64,000 bases of DNA, from assembly GCF_020966755.1 (NCBI RefSeq), contig NZ_JAJKFT010000004.1:1426001-1490000 (forward strand). Reading direction: 5' to 3'. The stretch is from Blastopirellula sediminis. GTDB lineage: Bacteria > Planctomycetota > Planctomycetia > Pirellulales > Pirellulaceae. How positions within the stretch are numbered: the first letter of the stretch is position 1; each line of letters starts with the position of its first letter. This document shows, piece by piece, positions 62,063 through 64,000 of this stretch. The notes under the pieces are model-generated. The model searched no databases, was not told the origin of the DNA, and saw only the letters and a program-made list of their open reading frames with translations. Made by a program: the position numbers and the translations under genes.

Positions 62063-62125
62063 TTTTGTGGTCTCGCAATAAAACGCAGAACGCGAATAAC
62101 TGCGATTAGTTAAGCAAGAATGAGA

Positions 62126-62641
62126 TTAGGAGTCAGGTGTCAACTTAGTCGATAGTTGGGGGAAACCAGTCGCGGGTGACTGTAACAATTCCAAAGGTGG
62201 CGAATCTGGTCGATAGTAGCCGACGTTTCCTTTTCGCTGATTTGAAAGGCGTCCATTTTTCATCAGTTCTTTTAGTCCGCCTTTTTTGTAGAGGCGAGAT
62301 CCGTCGCCTCCACAAACCGCATCGGCTAGTTGTTGTTTCGTCATGTTTTTCCCGTTAAGCACTTTGAGTATTTCCCTTTGAAGCGGCGTGAGAAGTTCAA
62401 GGGTTGGCTCAGTGGCTTTTGAATACGCGACATCTTGTGATTGCGACGGACTTGCAATACCCAGAGCGAGGCAGTCGCGAATGCGGCGATCGAGATCAAT
62501 CGTCTGGTTAGCAATCGTCGCAATATGTGGTAGCTGAGCCGGATCATCTCTGAGGTCCTGTTCGGGAGTGTCAACGACGCTTGCGAGCGTTTCCCTGATC
62601 GGCATCCATGGCTTATTCAAGGCAATGCGAGCAAGGTCCAC
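62126..62641 (-). CDS. Hypothetical element protein with possible winged helix
   Basis: The protein has up to 171 residues from a GTG start with GAGG close upstream; ATG codons further in are possible. An N-terminal helical region precedes ELLTPLQREILKVL, MTKQQLADAVCGGDGSRLYKKGGLKELMKNG, NQRKGNVGYYRP, which resembles a winged-helix domain. Regulator of the element is the best guess. It starts 18 bases after the preceding gene. Confidence 0.6.
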   Translation of the reverse strand: MDLARIALNKPWMPIRETLASVVDTPEQDLRDDPAQLPHIATIANQTIDLDRRIRDCLALGIASPSQSQDVAYSKATEPTLELLTPLQREILKVLNGKNMTKQQLADAVCGGDGSRLYKKGGLKELMKNGRLSNQRKGNVGYYRPDSPPLELLQSPATGFPQLSTKLTPDS

Positions 62642-62659
62642 GACCTCAGGTTGGCTATC

Positions 62660-63202
62660 TCAGCCTTGTTCAACTAAATCCGCAGATCGTCGCAATACTT
62701 CTTTCAATGAGATCGCGCTTCCAAGTTGCGCTTTATCTTTGGTGATTGAAAGTTTCAAGCGGAAGCGTGCAACAGCGGCCCCTAACTCTTGCCAAGGCTT
62801 CATCGGCCCTACGATGGTCTCTGAAAGAGACATCAGTTGAGACCATTCCGGATAGCCCTTTGAACTGGACTCGTGGAAGAAATGGTACTCGGTATATTTC
62901 CGGCCTTTGGGCGTCTTGCGAGGTTGAGTGAGTTCTACAAGCTTCCGGCAGGCTATCTGGATCTTTTTCGCGGTCGTACTTGTAATTTCTGCCTTCAGTA
63001 TCTCGAGTGAGTCTGTGATTTCCGCCACCGCATTTGGTACGGCATTGACTGTACCCTGCTCGCCGCGGAAGAAACCGCACAAGACTTGCCACTTTCGGAT
63101 GAACACACAATCGTGCCCAAGCACATAAGCTGCCCAAGGTTTTAGGTTTGGCGAGGGTGACGTCTGCACCGCAGCCTGGTCAACCGAATTCTTCCCGTTC
63201 AT
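62660..63202 (-). CDS. Hypothetical element protein
   Basis: The 180-residue protein has no recognised domain. It is largely helical and basic in the centre (KKIQIACRKLVELTQPRKTPKGRKYTEYHF, read in parts). It is co-oriented with the integrase and lies between it and the regulator genes. Confidence 0.55.
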   Translation of the reverse strand: MNGKNSVDQAAVQTSPSPNLKPWAAYVLGHDCVFIRKWQVLCGFFRGEQGTVNAVPNAVAEITDSLEILKAEITSTTAKKIQIACRKLVELTQPRKTPKGRKYTEYHFFHESSSKGYPEWSQLMSLSETIVGPMKPWQELGAAVARFRLKLSITKDKAQLGSAISLKEVLRRSADLVEQG

Positions 63203-63313
63203 TTGGTCGCTTGCACTAGGTCAAGATCAGCCAATTTGAGCACTCGTGAGAACCGAGCGTAACTGGCAAATCGCCGAGGAGCAAGCGACGGAGACAAAAT
63301 TCAGCGGGCGGAT

Positions 63314-64000
63314 TTACCCGACTTTTCGCGCGATTTCCTCCGCGAGGGTGAGGTCTCGTTCAGCGTAAACCTGCGTGATGTCCGCGGACGCATGTCCACA
63401 GATAACTTGGGCGGCCTCTAGCCCAAATTGATGCCGAATATCCGTGGCGGCTGTATGACGCAGTTGATTCGGGTGCCAATGTGGGATCGGTTCAGGCTTG
63501 CCTGGGCGTTCCTTGTTGGCCCGCACGACGGCACGTGCAATCGCACGGCGATAGCTATCCTTGGAATAAGAAGTCTTGGGCGAGCGGCGTTTGACCTGTT
63601 TTACGTTGGTCCCAGGTCGATTGCCGTAGTTGATAGGCGTCACGCGTCGGCGATGCAGTTCCGCTCGGCGGATTACCTCCGAATCGCGAGGCGAAAAGCA
63701 ATGCGATTCCAGGCCGCGCTCGAGGTAGGGGGCAAGCACTTCCTGGGCCTGTGGTCCGATGAAGATAACGCGTTGGCGGCCATGGTGCTCGGTCTTGTGG
63801 GTCTCGGGAACGTATCGCCAGACCGGTTGACTACGGTCGATGTCGATGGGACGTAGGCTGCAAATTTCGCCTGGACGAGCGGCAGTCAATCGTTGAATGC
63901 GAATCATGTCGGCGACGACGGAAGGGAGGAACGGCAGTGTCGCGTCGACGACTGCATCCGCGACCGGCAGGATCGGCTCCGTTTCCGGTGCCGTGGTTCG
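63314..64000 (-). CDS. Tyrosine recombinase/integrase (5' end outside window)
   Basis: The frame is open to the last base with no stop, so the gene continues to the right. The catalytic domain is visible: arginine in AARPGEICSL, then HPNQLRHTAATDIR (HxLRH), and VYAERD (nucleophile Tyr), with the intervening GHASADITQ box. This integrase is the likely driver of the element that ends at the tRNA fragment at 26.4 kb. Its position near the right end matches the usual order, with an intact tRNA expected further right. Confidence 0.92.
   Translation of the reverse strand, partial: RTTAPETEPILPVADAVVDATLPFLPSVVADMIRIQRLTAARPGEICSLRPIDIDRSQPVWRYVPETHKTEHHGRQRVIFIGPQAQEVLAPYLERGLESHCFSPRDSEVIRRAELHRRRVTPINYGNRPGTNVKQVKRRSPKTSYSKDSYRRAIARAVVRANKERPGKPEPIPHWHPNQLRHTAATDIRHQFGLEAAQVICGHASADITQVYAERDLTLAEEIARKVG

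Overview
The window looks like a Pirellulaceae-type planctomycete chromosome. The family mix is typical of that group: a WD40/caspase protein, an ECF sigma factor coupled to a Ser/Thr kinase with TPRs, a kinase-like/PEGA/FGE fusion, DUF1580, and a Tad pilus locus of planctomycete flavour. This assignment rests on protein families only; no rRNA or other marker is present.

Left part (1-26,400) is chromosomal backbone. A secreted protein (partial) and a divergent outer-membrane beta-barrel protein come first. A signalling cluster follows (3.3-13.4 kb): WD40-PDZ-caspase, ECF sigma, kinase-TPR, and a pseudokinase-PEGA-FGE protein. Next is a long co-directional Tad/Flp type IVb pilus operon (13.6-26.0 kb): CpaF-like ATPase, Flp pilin, prepilin peptidase, four TadE/G- or pilin-like proteins, CpaB-like protein, an FHA-CpaF ATPase, TadB, TadC and an FHA-like membrane protein. 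Two ATPases are present, and no secretin or CpaE is visible.

At 26.4 kb the backbone stops at a 3' half of a CAU-anticodon tRNA on the minus strand, preceded by a decayed serine-recombinase tail. I read this as the attachment-site end of an integrative element or island. It fills the rest of the window and has a tyrosine integrase running off the right edge.

Within the island: (a) 26.9-30.5 kb, an unknown gene, a degraded possible subtilase fragment, a winged-helix regulator, four tandem 11-bp repeats, a large serine recombinase and a RepB-like remnant; (b) 30.7-35.0 kb, a tightly coupled three-gene operon (NERD/SF1 helicase, unknown protein, RecQ-like helicase) that is a candidate undescribed defence system; (c) 35.2-56.0 kb, a complete type 2 BREX (Pgl) locus (regulator, pglW, pglX, pglY, pglZ, brxD, brxHI) carrying two inserted cassettes, a repeat-flanked four-helix-bundle gene and an AAA(DUF3696)-PIN pair; (d) 56.3-60.8 kb, a plus-strand cassette of DUF1257 (Ycf35-like), DUF2997, Ycf46-like AAA ATPase, DUF3150-like protein, two small proteins and a clamp-like protein, several with an intrinsic hairpin just ahead of the gene; (e) 60.7-64.0 kb, minus-strand element genes (truncated DUF927-like protein, DUF1580, two unknown proteins, integrase). 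The genes at the (d)/(e) junction are both truncated, suggesting a recombination scar.

All calls come from reading the sequence and its translations; no database search was run.
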